Shown: positions 30,599 to 42,684, numbered from the stretch's first letter. The stretch: 64,000 bases of DNA from Palaemon carinicauda (GCF_036898095.1 NC_090730.1:22356666-22420665); one strand, 5' to 3'. Made by a program: numbers and translations. Notes: generated by a model not told the origin, from the sequence alone.

Positions 30599-32412
30599 AG
30601 GAAGGGTACAGGCTCCCGTTCTTAACGGAACCTCCACCTTTGATTCCGGCCAGCCTGTCAGAGTGGCTGGCACCCAAGGACCCGTTGAAGAGGGCGGCTC
30701 TTCAAGAAGAGGTGTCCACGATGTTGGAAAAGGGCACCATGGAGGAGATCCTGCACCCAGGGCCAGGTTTCTACAGCCGCCTGTTCCTGGTAGAAAAGGC
30801 GACGAGGGGGTGGAGACCGGTGATAGACCTGTCAGCTCTCAACAAGTTTGTGCGAAAGACAGATTTCAAAATGGACACTCCGAAGTCAGTCTTGCTGTCC
30901 TTGAGGGAGAAAGACTACATGATGACCATAGACCTCAAGGACGCATACTTCCAAATCCCGGTCCATCCCTCAAGTCGGAAGTTTCCCCTGGTGAAATGGG
31001 GTACCCAGATCCTGCAATTCAAGACCCTCTGCTTCGGGTTGTTGACAGCTCCCCAGGTATTCACGAGAGTCTTCACGACAGTCTCGGTGTGGGCTCACGA
31101 GCGGGGCATTCGCCTCAACCGGTACCTGGACGACTGGTTGCTTCTTTCCTCCTCAGAGGACGTTTTGAAGGAGCAGGGTATAAAACTTCTCCAGTTTTGC
31201 AAGGGTCTGGGTATCATGATCAACCCAGAAAAATCAAACCTATCTCCCTCCACCAGAATGACCTATTTGGGGATGACACTGGATTCCCTACTAGTGAAAG
31301 CTTTTCCGTCAGAGGAGCGGGTAAGCAATCTTATGAAGATCCTTCTTCCTTTTCTGTCGGGGCAACCCAGGAGGGCGAAGGACTGGCAAAGGCTAATAGG
31401 TCGTCTGGTGTCGTTGGAGAAACTGGTTCCCCAGGGAAGACTCAGACTCAGGGCCGTTCAATGGAACCTGAAGAACTTCTGGAACCAACTGGACTCGCCC
31501 CAGAAATTAATTCCAGTCCTGCCAAACACAATACCCTCCCTGGAATGGTGGCATTGCCTGTCGAACTCGCTCAAGGGGATGCCCTTCGCGACCGAACCTC
31601 CCGAGTTGCTCCTATTCACAGACGCCTCCAACCAGGGATGGGGAGCCCATCTCCTAAACGGGACGGCGAGAGGAACCTGGATGGACGGGGAGAAAGGCCT
31701 ACACATCAATGTCCTAGAGTTGAAGGCAGTCCAGAAAGCTTGCCTGCACTTCATCGATCTACTAAGGGGAAACACTGTGGCGTTGATGTGCGACAACGCC
31801 ACAGTGGTAACGTACATAAAGAAGCAGGGAGGCTTAAAATCAAGGGAGTTGTGCGATCTCGCCCTAGAGATCCTAGATTGGGCGGAAGCGAACCAGATAG
31901 TGTTATTGGCAAGGTTCATCCCCGGGAAAAAGAACGTCCTAGCCGACGGTCTCAGCAGGATGGGTCAGATAGTAGGAACAGAATGGTCCCTCCTCCCAGA
32001 AGTAGCCAGGCTCATCATTCAACGGTGGGGTTCCCCGGTGATGGACCTCTTTGCAACCAAGCTGAACGCACAACTCCCCATGTATTGTTCTCCTGTCCCA
32101 GACCCAAAGGCAGCCTTGGAGGATGCCTTTCAGCACAAGTGGGACAACCTAGACGTGTACGCTTTTCCCCCCTTCACGTTGATCAGGCAAGTGCTCAACA
32201 GAGTAAGGGCTGCCCGGAACTTAAGGATGACTTTGGTAGCGCCCTGGTGGCCGGAGAGAGAGTGGTTCGCAGACCTAAAAGACCTGACGAGCCATCCTCC
32301 GTGGCCACTCCCCGCCAGGTCAGATCTTCTACAACAGCCACACTTTCTCAGGTTCCACGACAACCCACAGTCTCTACGCCTTCACGCCTGGAGACTATCG
32401 AGCGCCTCCTGA
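30490..32412 (+). CDS. DIRS RT-RNase H-methyltransferase-like polyprotein (640 aa, open)
   Basis: Reverse transcriptase (about 20-320) has RGWRPVIDLSALNKF at 106-120, DLKDAYFQIPVHP at 148-160 (first Asp D148), CFGLLTAPQVFTR and the YLDD box at 212-215. RNase H (about 370-490) has D378 (LLLFTDAS), E410 (INVLELKAV), D435 (LMCDNATVV) and D486 (NVLADGLSR), a full catalytic set. Residues about 510-600 (MDLFATKLNAQLP, DVYAFPPF, LVAPWWPEREWF) match the Dam-like methyltransferase domain known in DIRS1-group elements, whose enzymatic role is unproven. Together they would make the element's cDNA from RNA. The frame overlaps gag upstream and YR downstream. The first Met may not be the true start, since translation could be coupled to gag. 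No inactivating change is seen. Confidence 0.9.
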   Translation: MGGPLLLPKPQVEGCLRLHWQAWKAHGAEPWTVSVLKEGYRLPFLTEPPPLIPASLSEWLAPKDPLKRAALQEEVSTMLEKGTMEEILHPGPGFYSRLFLVEKATRGWRPVIDLSALNKFVRKTDFKMDTPKSVLLSLREKDYMMTIDLKDAYFQIPVHPSSRKFPLVKWGTQILQFKTLCFGLLTAPQVFTRVFTTVSVWAHERGIRLNRYLDDWLLLSSSEDVLKEQGIKLLQFCKGLGIMINPEKSNLSPSTRMTYLGMTLDSLLVKAFPSEERVSNLMKILLPFLSGQPRRAKDWQRLIGRLVSLEKLVPQGRLRLRAVQWNLKNFWNQLDSPQKLIPVLPNTIPSLEWWHCLSNSLKGMPFATEPPELLLFTDASNQGWGAHLLNGTARGTWMDGEKGLHINVLELKAVQKACLHFIDLLRGNTVALMCDNATVVTYIKKQGGLKSRELCDLALEILDWAEANQIVLLARFIPGKKNVLADGLSRMGQIVGTEWSLLPEVARLIIQRWGSPVMDLFATKLNAQLPMYCSPVPDPKAALEDAFQHKWDNLDVYAFPPFTLIRQVLNRVRAARNLRMTLVAPWWPEREWFADLKDLTSHPPWPLPARSDLLQQPHFLRFHDNPQSLRLHAWRLSSAS

Positions 32413-33431
32413 AGAAGGAAGGATATTCGTCAGGAACGGCTAAGAGGATGTCGCGATACCTGAGAGGGTCGTCGGCAGGGGTCTACCAAGCGAAGTGGGC
32501 CTCTTTCACGAAGCGGTGCGCTTCGAAGCGCATAAAACCCCTCAAAGCCTCGGTCCCAGATATCGCAGACTTTCTAGTATATCTCAGGGACGAGATAGGG
32601 ATGTCAATCCCAGCTATAAAAGGAGTACGAGCAGCCTTGGGTCAAGTCTTCCTTCTGAAGGGCATCGACCTGGGCTCCTCTAGACACATCTCTATGATTG
32701 TCAGGAGTTTTGAACAGTCCTGCCCCCCTCAAACTGTTAGGGTGCCTCAGTGGGACTTAGCTAGGGTCCTGAAGATGTTAAGTAGCCCCCCGTTCGAACC
32801 AATGAAGGATATTGTAGACAGGGATCTCACTCTCAAGACAGTCTTTTTGTTGGCCTTGGCCTCTGCGAAAAGGGTAGGTGAGATCCATGGGCTGTCTTAT
32901 GACGTCTCTCATTCGAAGGGGTGGAAAGAGATCTCTTTCAAGTTCGTCCCTTCGTTCGTGGCGAAAACCCAGAACCCAGCAGTCTGGGATCCTAAATTCG
33001 AGGGGTTCTCTCTGCCAGCTATTCCTAGGACTGGGAATCCTGAGGATTTGGGGTTATGCCCTGTCCGTGCCATTAGAAAATACCTTGAGAGGACTGCACA
33101 TCTCCGGCCAGGCATCAAGAGCCTTTTCGTCTCCACAGGTGTTACAAATAAGCAGGTATCGAAGAATACCATATCCTTTTAGTTGAGACAAGTTATTGCC
33201 AGGGCCTACAAGGAGGAGGGCCTAGCCTTGCCAGGTACTCCCAAGCCTCATGACATCAGAGGTCTGAGCACTTCCTTAGCCTTTGAGAACATGGCAGTGG
33301 GCCAGATCCTTCGAGCGGGCACCTGGGCGAACCAGTCGACCTTTACTGCCCATTACCTCAAGGATTACTCAAGAAGGTCCTTAGACGGGTTCTCCGTTGG
33401 GACAGTCATCTCCGCGCTCCAAGTGATTTAA
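32290..33431 (+). pseudogene. DIRS tyrosine recombinase, element 2, one in-frame TAG
   Basis: The N-terminal SAM-like part starts around LETIERLLKKEGYSSGTAKR. The catalytic domain has Arg (SAKRVGEIHGLS, codon 32871-32873), the HxxR box (HDIRG, His 33249-33251 and Arg 33258-33260) and the nucleophile Tyr in AHYLKDY (33354-33356). A TAG at 33180-33182, where related copies have Trp (TISLW), separates the first Arg from the HxxR box and Tyr, so the product ends early without readthrough. The same frame is open from 30531, overlapping all of RT-RNase H; the true start is probably within the RT 3' part. Confidence 0.85.
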
Positions 33432-33772
33432 CGGTGAAACCCCAGGCACAATCGTGGATAGCAAAACCAGGAGACACAGGTTCGTTCCTTTTTACCCTAA
33501 TCCCCGTTTCCTATCCCTATCGGAGATAACCACACTTATGTAACCATTGAAGAACACGTCTCTGCAACTTTGTTACTGGACTCAGCATCAGAAGAAGTTT
33601 TCAAAGGGTGAGTACTTAGACACTAACGTGAGCTCTTTGTGTAGTTTACCCTACCATCCGTTTTCCCAGTTTTTTTTTTTTTTTAGAACCTAGTTCATAT
33701 CTAGGCTTCTTGGTGTCCGCTTGCTGGGTCTGAAGGTCAGGAAGTCACTCCCACCTCCTAAAGTGTAAGTCT

Positions 33773-33873
33773 CATAAGAAAGTAGTTCGAGGTAAGTAGT
33801 TGTGTTGGAACAAATAAAAAATTTTAAGTAATTTTTATTTTTCCTAACATACTTACCGAGAACTACTTTCGGG
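33773..33873 (+). repeat. ICR of DIRS element 2
   Basis: Left half AGAAAGTAGTTCGAGGTAAG with GTGTTGGAACA, right half AAAAAATTTTAAGTAATTTT, with the junction AAT at 33813-33815. These are complements of 27612-27660 and 34100-34159. Confidence 0.9.
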
Positions 33874-34159
33874 TAATGGCCCTCCCTACCTTCCCCGAGT
33901 GCTTTTCTGCCCTTGCAGGGACTTTTTGCAACATCCGAGGAACTTACTGACTCACGGGACCCAAGCGAACCTCGACCTAGCTCAAAGGCTACCCTCGGGG
34001 CACGTTCTCTCACTCCCGGGTTAGCCCTCCGTAGAAAATGGGTATAGGGTATCCTACACAAAACTCTGGTCGGTAGAGAGGAGATTACAGGTAACTCCTG
34101 AGAAAGTAGTTCTCGGTAAGTATGTTAGAAAAAATAAAAATTACTTAAAATTTTTGATT
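33858..34159 (+). repeat. Right ITR of DIRS element 2
   Basis: Inverted counterpart of 27612-27830, sharing for example TTGAGCTAGGTCGAGG as its reverse complement near 33971. Confidence 0.85.
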
Positions 34160-34204
34160 TTCATGTTAATGTGTTCAAATATTTTATTTTAATTGTTCAT
34201 TACT

Positions 34205-34347
34205 TAATTTATTTATTTCTGTATTTATTTTCCTCACTGGGCTATTCTTTCCTGCTAGAGCCCTTGGGCTTATAGCATCCTGCTTTTCCAACTTGGGTTG
34301 TAGCTTAGCTAGTAATAATATAATAATAATAATAATTATAAATTTGT
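34205..34347 (+). repeat. Dispersed retroposon-like repeat, short copy
   Basis: GGGCTTATAGCATCCTGCTT to GGGTTGTAGCTTAGCTAGTA followed by a (TAA)n tract is the reverse complement of 7738-7860. The copy is 5'-truncated relative to the one at 7738-8395. Confidence 0.7.
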
Positions 34348-34761
34348 CCAATCTTTACAAATTCTACAATTATTTGTCGTAATTGTTTTTTTTTTCAATG
34401 AAATATATTTTAATAATTTTTGAAAAATACAGTACTGGTAATTTAATTAAATATACATAAGACCATTATGTTTGAAATATACATAGACAATTTTCTCCTA
34501 AGCTGCTGCTACTTTCGATGTTAACTAGTCCCACCATATAGTAGGGTCGGCTGCTTGAGTCAATTTTCTCCATTTATATCTATTCCTTGTATCTTCTTCC
34601 CTACCCATATCCCTTCTCACCACATCCACTCCTCCTCCCCATTACTTGCATGTTTTTAGCTAGCTCTCTTTATGAAGGCCTAACGGTGGTAGAGTGATTT
34701 TGAGTAAAAACAACTTATCTGTTTGTAATAATAATAATTTGAAATTTTTCCTTATTTACAG
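34348..34761. other. Upstream intron or flank of the probable host exon
   Basis: AT-rich sequence without coding signal, ending in a pyrimidine-rich acceptor CCTTATTTACAG at 34761. Confidence 0.4.
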
Positions 34762-34947
34762 CTCTGACACAAGATGGAATCAACAACTGCTCTTTCACTA
34801 AGTGATAAAGTTTTGTCGAAGTGTCAGCTTATGAATACAGAGTTTACGTTATTGGATACGCCAGTTGGAGTAAGACTGAAGTGGTCATGCCGTAATGAAA
34901 AAAGGAAAGCTGTCAAGATAGCATCCTCTCTTGTTACAAACGCTAAG
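34762..34947 (+). CDS. Probable first coding exon of an unidentified host gene
   Basis: A splice acceptor (TTATTTACAG, 34752-34761) is followed by 12 bases with an in-frame TGA and an ATG at 34774, so this ATG is a plausible true start. The exon encodes 58 residues (MESTTALSLSDKVLSKCQLM...SSLVTNAK) and ends at a donor AAG|GTGGGT (34948), phase 0. Codon use and composition differ from the GC-rich retroelement frames nearby. The exon at 50557-50779 starts in phase 0, so the two can be joined in frame across a 15.6-kb intron filled with nested transposons. I do not recognise the protein family. Confidence 0.5.
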
Positions 34948-35480
34948 GTGGGTCTTGAGGGAATAAATTTACAATTTTCTTGAACAATTAGAGTGTGAAT
35001 ACAAAGGTATATTTTTGTCTATCTGTTCCAGTATATTCATATGCTTGTTATAAGGTTACTTTTATGAGACTTTTAAATGAGCGGATAACTGCAATCAGGT
35101 CAAGTTAAAGAAGTTGGAAGTGTAAAGGGAATGAAGGAAAAGTTAGTCAAAAACATTTTCACAGGAGGTCAAAGGAGCACCTTAACCCTCTTTTAGTATT
35201 CTTTGTTGAATTTCATATGAAACTCATTGCAGCTATGTCCCCAAAGACTGGAGTGGTTCATGCATTTGACTTGGTTTTTGCTCTCCTAGCTGTCCATCAT
35301 ATTTTACATTCCCTTCTATGAATGTGTGTAAATGTAACGCAGCTCTGCCACTGAGTTGTATTCTGATACAAACCGCTCGGGTATTACTATTTTCTATAAT
35401 TATATTCTTCGTACTCTATTTTCATTAAAGATACAGTAGAGGTTCAGAGGTGTTCATCATAGCCTAATAAAAGAAATTTA
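34948..35480. other. Intron sequence, nothing recognised
   Basis: AT-rich sequence between the donor at 34948 and the outer DIRS insertion at 35481. Confidence 0.35.
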
Positions 35481-35999
35481 ATTTGTTCCTACACAAATAC
35501 AAACCTTTTTCCTTAATTTAGGATATAAATTCAAGCAAAGCTGGAACTCGTTGGTTGAAACTTATAACGAGGTGTTGGTAAAAACCGGTAATTACTGGGC
35601 CTTGGCTGTACTTCGCCTTCTTGGGTACACTGAAGAGTCACTTTGATTTCAGTTGCCAAATAACACAGACGTGCTGTCGGCATATCTTCAATCTTGGCTT
35701 TTAAAATTTTTTTTCTTTAATTTGGACAAGTCTTGAGACCAGGAGACTCGCCCGTTTCCTTTAACGAAATGGGCGAGTCTTTAAAGTTTCAGATCTTGTT
35801 TCCCTTGACGACGCTGTGCTAAGCCTTTGGAATTCCCTGTGGTTACGGGGCTCTCCCTCCAGAGAATGGCTAACCTTAGCACTTGATCCTTCAAAGGGGA
35901 ATAAAACGTCAGTGTCTCATGACACTGTCAGTGGGTCTAAATTTGACCGGCCAGCTAATGTTCCGCCCTTGAGTCAGTATTGCTCGTTTGTCCAACCCC

Positions 36000-36758
36000 C
36001 TAAAAAATTTGACGAAGAAGATGGCATTGGGTGTGGACTCTGTATCATCATTTACTGATGAACACACTGCTTTGCATTCAACCTTCCCTGATTAGATCTG
36101 AGAATCCTGCCTCACCAGACCTAGTCTGTACTCACTGTGCTCCTGATACGTACACCCTTAGGGCACAAACAGCATTACAGAGCTCCATCTCACTTGCTTG
36201 CCATCAATGGCCTCTCTCATTTTTAATTTTGCAGTAATTCATCTAACTTAGAGTATTCACATGTTTTGTGCTCCTATTTATTTGTGCACAAGTTCACTCA
36301 CCAGTTGGCACATGAGCTTATGATCATAAATACTTCCCCAAGCAGCACGCACGCATCAGATTTATATGTTACACCTCTTCACATTTAAGTTCACCCTACT
36401 GAGGTGTGCCATCTCTAGTTAGGGAACCCTTTACTGTTTGCATTCCCCCCTTTTAGAAAGCTATGCTCATTTGATAAGAGGTCACATTTGACCTCTAGTA
36501 AGGCAAGAAACTTTATGATTCCTTGTATGCCATTGAATTTCGCGAGGCAAGAAAGCATTCCTTTCCCAAAGATACTTATCGGTATGTGATACAAGTGCTT
36601 ACACACCAGCTACCTGACGTCTCTCACAAAAATGAATGTGCACAGTACCAGCAGGAGTAAGGGCCATATTGTTATCTTCCTTTCATGCTAAAGTATCCTC
36701 TAGCTTTCAGGAAAGTGGGGGAAAAGATGCATAGTAAAAGTTGGTCCCTTGAAAACAG
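36000..36758 (+). pseudogene. gag remnant of element 6, left part
   Basis: Short broken frames in the position of gag, with no continuous reading frame. A small hairpin (GACTCGCCC...GGGCGAGTC, about 35745-35779) lies upstream. The sequence resumes at 48411 after the nested element. Confidence 0.4.
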
Positions 36759-37051
36759 ACTTGTTCCATAACTGGAATACAAACCATGCTATTTATTAGG
36801 GGTATTACTTTAGGCGTGGCTGAAATGACGAGCTATTAAAATTTAGCGAGGGTTAACTACCCGCACCGCTAGTTAGGGGGTTAGCTTGCTACCGCTCCCA
36901 CTCACACACCTGTGATTTAGCTCACTTTACTTTTGGGTCTGATGGTGAACGGACGTTGCCACTCTTCATCCTTTGCGTTTATTGGACTACCATTAATCCG
37001 TTTTTGCGTTTTCTTTTTCTATTGTGTGTTTGTGTGTTGACTTCTGCAAGC

Positions 37052-40000
37052 ATGCGCACCTGCCCTGGACTCACTGGCCGGCCCTGCGGAACTTATATGT
37101 CGGTGGTGGAGACCGACCCCACACCCTTTGTCCTGCCTGCAGAGGTAAGTGGTGTGATTTTAACAACAAGTGTATTGATTGTCGGGAGTGGTCTACCTCC
37201 CTGTGGGAGAGGTTTGGGCAACGGCGGAAGAAGTCTAAAACGGGATATTTCTCCTTCGAAGGTTTCTTCAAAAGGGGAAAAACCCAAGGCCTCTTCTTCC
37301 GTCTCCCGACCCTCCTCCGAAGCTCCTACTCGTTTGGTAAGAGACCGCCAAGTAGTAGCGTAGACCAATTTAATATCGGCCAACCCCGGTCCTCGAGAGA
37401 TGGTGTTGCTTCCCTTAGCGAAGCGCCCCCACCTCTCCCCGCGGGTGAGGCCTTGTCAATGACTTCTTTGTTTCACGTTTGGTCGTCCTTGGGGCTCCCG
37501 GGTCCGCCCTCCAAGGACTCATTGCTGCAACTCATCCACCGGGGTGCTAGTGTGCAGCAATCATCATCGCCTTCGGAGGTAGATCCTCTGGCTCTTGGTG
37601 ACGTTGTGGTGTCAGAGGTGTCGCCTGTGATCTCGACCAACTCCCCTGCTCCTCCAGACTCTCCAGCGGTTGCTACCGACTTAGTTTCCCCCATTCCTGA
37701 TCGTCTTTCGAGGGAGAAACTTAGTCTGGCGTCTGTCTCCTGCGAGTGTTTCTCTCCCTCGGGGAAGTTCACTCACAGAGACTCCTCTTTGGAGGACTGC
37801 TGCGCCTCACGGTCAGCTTGCTGATCCAACAGCCCCTAGAGGGCGTCTTCGCCGTAAAGCTTGCCCCCTACTTTGCCTTGGAAGTCTCTCTTTACCATCA
37901 GTGAAAAGGCACCTCTTCGGCACTTCTGCTTCGTCGTCATAGCCGCCACCCGCAGAGGAATCTCCGCTGCAATCGTCTTTTGGCCCTCGACCTGTGACCG
38001 TGCCTGGACCTGCTTCCTACAACTCTGCTACTAGTCCTCCGATTTCGGTCCTATACCTCTCTGCAGATCGTTCGCGATCTCCATCGGTGGATGTTTGTCC
38101 TTCCAAAGAGCACATCACGGTTCCTGAGCTACCTGCCAGCTGACCTGCCGACCTTCCGACCTTCCATCGCCTTTCATGTTCCGGTACAGCCTCTTGAGGC
38201 CCTACCAAAGTGCGCAGCTACGCGCCGCCGCCCTTCAGCTCTCCAGCTCCCAGCAGTGCACCGGCGCTCACCAGCATCCCGTCAAAACCAGATTGCTCGT
38301 CACCGCTCTACAACGCTTCGGCGCGCTCCTTCACCTGCTCACCAGCGCGCCAACGATCACCAGCGCAACAGAGTCCACTGAAACTGCGCACACACGCGCA
38401 ACTTCGGTCTCCTGCTCGGCAACCTCTCCTGCGTACCAGCACTCTCCCACGCGCCAGCACTCTCTTGTGCCCCATCACTCGCCTACGCGCACGCCATCAC
38501 TCGCCTGCGTGTACGTACCAGATCACGCCTGCACGCTCACCCACGCGCCAGCACACTCTCGCGCGCGCTCGCCAACTCTCTCCTACTCGCTAGTACTGTA
38601 TTCTTCTGCGCACCAGCGCTCTCCTACGCACCATCACTCCCCCGCGCGCATGCACCATCACTCGCCTACGCGCACTTTATCACTCCCCCGCGCCTATGCT
38701 CCATATCTCTCCTGCGTGCCAGATCTCGCCTGAACGCTCACCCACTACCAGCATTCTTCCTCGCGCCAGCACTCTTCCCCACGTGCCAACACTCTCCCAT
38801 GCTCCAGCACACTCCCACGCGCGCTCGCCAACTCTCTCCTACGTGCAGCGCTCCCCTACGCGCATTGCTCCTCTACGTGCCAGCACTCTCCTGCTCGCCA
38901 GATCTCTCCCACGCGCACGCACCAGGTCACACGCACCCGCCCACCAACACTCGCCAGCGCGCCAGCTCTCGCCCGCGCGCTACCACTCGTTTGTGTGCAA
39001 GCCAGCTCTCGCCCACGCGCCTGCTCTCACCTGTGTGCCAGCTTTCGCCTGGGCGCCAGTTCTCACCTGCACGCCAGCACTCTCCCGCGCGTCAGCTCTC
39101 ACCTGCACGTGCACAGGAACTCCACACGAGCAGGTCACCATCGCTTCACTCCCCTCCCCGCAAACGCCTTTCAGTGCGCCCATCGGTAAAAGGGGAACAG
39201 GCTTCTGCAGTGCTTCAGGATCCCAAGACTGCCTTCTTCTAAGGTGGACCCACCTATAACAGAAACTCCTTGCAGGGAACCTTCGGTACCTTTTTCTTCA
39301 GGGGATCTGTCTGCCAGTGTATTGGTCAGTCGGCAGCCATGGTTAAGTGCCTTAGTCAGAGCAGTAGCACAGGCCGTCAATCCTGCCCTGTCTGGCCGCT
39401 CGTCTGAGCAGCCCATAGCTCCAGACTCTTGGCACAGAACCATAGCTTCTTCCACCCCCCTGAAGAGGAAAAGAAGAGTCTCTGACGCGGTCACTCCCTC
39501 GAGGGTAAAGCTGACTCCGGTTAGGCCATCAAGGGTAGTTCCTCCTGCATCTTCCCTTGGATACTCTCCCACCTCACCTTTGCCATGGAGTCGCATGAGG
39601 AAAAGACCTCCTCCCTTCCACCTTCGGAGGAAGCCTCCCCTCACGCAGAGAGTTCTCTACCATTATCGGAGATCAGGTGGGACACGACATCTCGGCCTTC
39701 GATGTTGGAGTCCTATCTCCTTCCTTGGAGGGAGCCCAAAGACTCCAAGACCCTGCCAAAGTCCTCTACTAGGACTACCAAAACGGAGACAGCCAGCTTC
39801 TCGAGGGATGTCCGCGACCCATCCCGGGAAGAGCTCTCGGGGATGGAAGATGGAGACTTCGCTGCAACTCCGTCGGAAGGAGAGCAAAAAGACCATGCAT
39901 TCTGGCAAGTTCTGACTCTTATAAGGGTTCTTGATGGGTTTACCGATCCAGAGATACCCCAACGTGATTGCAAGAACACGGTCTTAGACCGTGTCTTTGG

Positions 40001-40801
40001 CACTCAGAAACCTTCAAAGACCAGTGCACCTCTGCCCTGGTCTCAAGGGTTGAAGGGTGCCAGGGCTAAGATCACCCTACAGCTCTCTGAGTATGCCTCC
40101 TCCCATCATTCCGGCGCTACCAGCAAGCTCCTCCCACCTCCTTGTGTCCAACAGAGGAGGTATTTCGAGATCCTGGAGGAGCCTTGTGCATCTCTTCTTC
40201 TCCACCATTCCGTGGTCTCTTTCTCGGCGACTGAGATCCTTAATCAGGAGAAGGTCACGAAGTATGCTATGCAAGCTACTTCATGGCTTGATATCTGGTT
40301 AGGGACCTTGGGAATCCTGGTACGAACTGAGGATTTCTTCAAGGAACGTACCAGGAAAGTAATGGAGACTTTCCTTATCTCAGGCACTCGCACGATTGAG
40401 TTTCTCGCCCACCAAGTTTTGAACTTGTGGGCAAATACCATCTTGAAACGTCGGGACGCGGTGTCTGAGAGATTCCATCAGCAAGTCCCTAACGTGGAGA
40501 TAGCTAGACTCAGACATTTCTCTCTAGAGGGAGCCCATCTGTTTGAGCCTAAGGACGTGGAACATGCCGCTGAGAGATGGAGGAAGTCCCATCAGGACTC
40601 CCTCCTCCATAGGGCTTAGACTTCCAAGCCCTATAATCCACAGCTACTCAGCAGTCCCGTCCAGCCAAGACCACGACGACCAAGACAGCAGCGAAGACAA
40701 TGGTGTCTAAGAAGCCCTTTCCTGCCAAGGACAGAAAAGGCACTAAGTCCTCCAGGGGAGGGAAAAATCTTAGAGGGAGCAGCCGAGGCCGCAAACGCTA
40801 G
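37052..40801 (+). pseudogene. DIRS Gag-like protein, element 3 (frameshifted)
   Basis: It starts at 37052 (MRTCPGLTGRPCG) with the shared Cys/His domain. A one-base deletion at about 37117, inside the DPH motif, moves the CPACRG...CIDC part into another frame. The middle (about 38090-39180) is a chain of short imperfect repeats rich in CACTC and CGCGCCAGC, encoding His/Arg/Pro/Thr-rich sequence. It is followed by PLKRKRRVSDAVTP and a well-preserved C-terminal domain (39585-40619: FWQVLTLIRVLDGF, AMQATSWLDIWLG, NTILKRRDAV, AAERWRKSHQDSLLHRA). A basic KSSRGGKNLRGSSRGRKR tail ends at 40801 in another frame. Confidence 0.7.
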
Positions 40802-42618
40802 GATAGGCACTCCCCCCTGCTTGTCCACCAGTAGGAGGATGCCTACAAAGTTGCTCGGAGAGGTGGAAGCAACTCGGGGCCGAACCCTGGACAATCTCTT
40901 TGATTCGTTTAGGATATCACGTCCCGTTCATAACTGTTTTCCCTCCCATGACCAGGAATCCAGTGCCAATAGACTCCTTTGCCATGGGATCAGCAAAGGG
41001 GCCGGCCCTTCGGGCAGAAGTCCAGACCCTTTTGAAGAAGGGCGCTCTCCTGGAGGTCCTCAACAAGTCCCCAGGCTTCTTCAGTCGACTCTTTCTTGTA
41101 AGAAAGGCGTCTGGAGGCTGGAGACCAGTCATCGACCTCTCAGCCTTAAACAAGTTTTTCAAACAAACACCTCTTAGCATGGAGACTGCAGATACGGTCA
41201 GACTAGCGGTAAGACCACAGGACTTCATGTGTACACTGGACCTAAAGGACGCGTACTTCCAGATCCCAGTCCATCCATATTCAAGGAAGTACTTGAGATT
41301 CAGCCTAGACAACAGGAAATACCAGTTCAAGGTGCTGTGCTTCGGTTTTTCCACAGCACCTCAAGTTTTCACCAGAGTGTTTGCCCTAGTGTCATCTTGG
41401 GCACACAGGATGCTCATCCGTCTCCGCTATCTGGATGACTGGCTAATCCTAGAAGACTCTGTGTCAACCCTTCTTCAACACCGAGACAAACTTCTGAGAC
41501 TTTGCCAAGATTCTGGGGATCATGGTAAATCTCGAGAAGTCATCCCTGCTTCCTACACAGAGTGGTATACCTAGGCATGATAATAGACACCAATCTCCAC
41601 AAAGCCTTCCCATCAGATGACAGAATAGCAAGGCTGAGGAAGGTTGCAAGACCTTTCCCCAGACGAGAAGAACTTCTAGCCCAGACGTGGTTACGTCTTC
41701 TCGGTCACCTTTCATCACTGGCCCGTCTAGTTCCCAATGGTCGCCTCAGGATGAGATCCCTCCAATGGCGAATCAAGTCCCAGTGGAATCAGACTCCCAA
41801 TTCTCCGGACATCCGGATCCCCATGGGATCAGCGGAACTGACGGAACTCGAGTGGTGGGTGGCAGACGAGAATCTACGAAAGGGAGTGGATCTTCTCCCC
41901 CCCCCATATTTGATGCTGTTCTCAGACGCTTCAAAAAAAGGGGTGGGGGCCCCACCTGCTGCACCACACGACCTCAGGCCTCTAGTCAGAGTCAGAAGAG
42001 TACTTCCACATAAATCTCCTAGAGATGAAGGCAGCTTTCTGGCCCTTCAATAGTTCCAACAGTTCCTGGCGGGCCACTCAGTGGTGGTGATGAGCGACAA
42101 CACCACTGTAGTGGCTTGCATCAACAAGCAAGGAGGTACTTTTTCGCAGCACCTATCCCATCTAGTAGTAGAGATACAGTGAACCCTCGTTTATCGCGGT
42201 AGATAGGTTCCAGACCCGGCCGCGATAGGTGAAAATCCGTGAAGTAGTGACACTATATTTACCTATTTGTTTAACATGTATATTCAGACTTTTAAAACCT
42301 TCCCTTGTACGTAGTACTGTTAACAAACTACCCTTTAATGTACAGAACACTTAATGCATGTACTACAGTACCCTAAACTAAAACAGGCACAAATATTAAA
42401 GGCAATTTTATATCATGCGTTTCCTAAACACGCTAAAAAGCACGATAAAAAATGGCAACCAATGTTTTGTTTACGTTCATCTCTGATCATAATGAAGAAA
42501 CAAACTCATTTAGTGTACACATATATGTATAGGTTAGTTTTTGCATCGATTATATTAATTATACAGTATGTTGATTTTGTTATTACCAATGTTTTACTTA
42601 ATTTTTCTTAGGACTTCC

Positions 42619-42684
42619 AAATGAAATGTTTTTCTTTATGACGCCGTCGTTTCAGGCGGCGTCATAAAGAAAAACATTTCATTT
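42619..42684. repeat. Hairpin in Tigger copy 2 (28-bp arms, 10-bp spacer)
   Basis: The perfect arms start AAATGAAATGTTTTTC and end ATGACGCCG, around the spacer TCGTTTCAGG. The spacer is the exact reverse complement of the one in copy 1 (CCTGAAACGA), and the arms here are 15 bp longer. Confidence 0.92.

Larger units (their letters stand above)
27612..34159 (+). mobile_element. DIRS retrotransposon, near-intact (element 2)
   Basis: The left end is GTT-TGTTCCAACAC at 27612 and the right end AAAATTTTTG-ATT at 34157-34159. The ICR (33773-33873) reads GTTGGAACA-AAT-AAAAAATTTT, the reverse complement of the joined ends. The length is 6548 bp. The order is left ITR, gag (two in-frame TAG stops), an uninterrupted RT-RNase H-methyltransferase frame, YR (one in-frame TAG), ICR, right ITR. 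No target-site duplication is visible, as expected for YR-mediated integration. This is the youngest-looking DIRS copy in the window. Confidence 0.92.
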
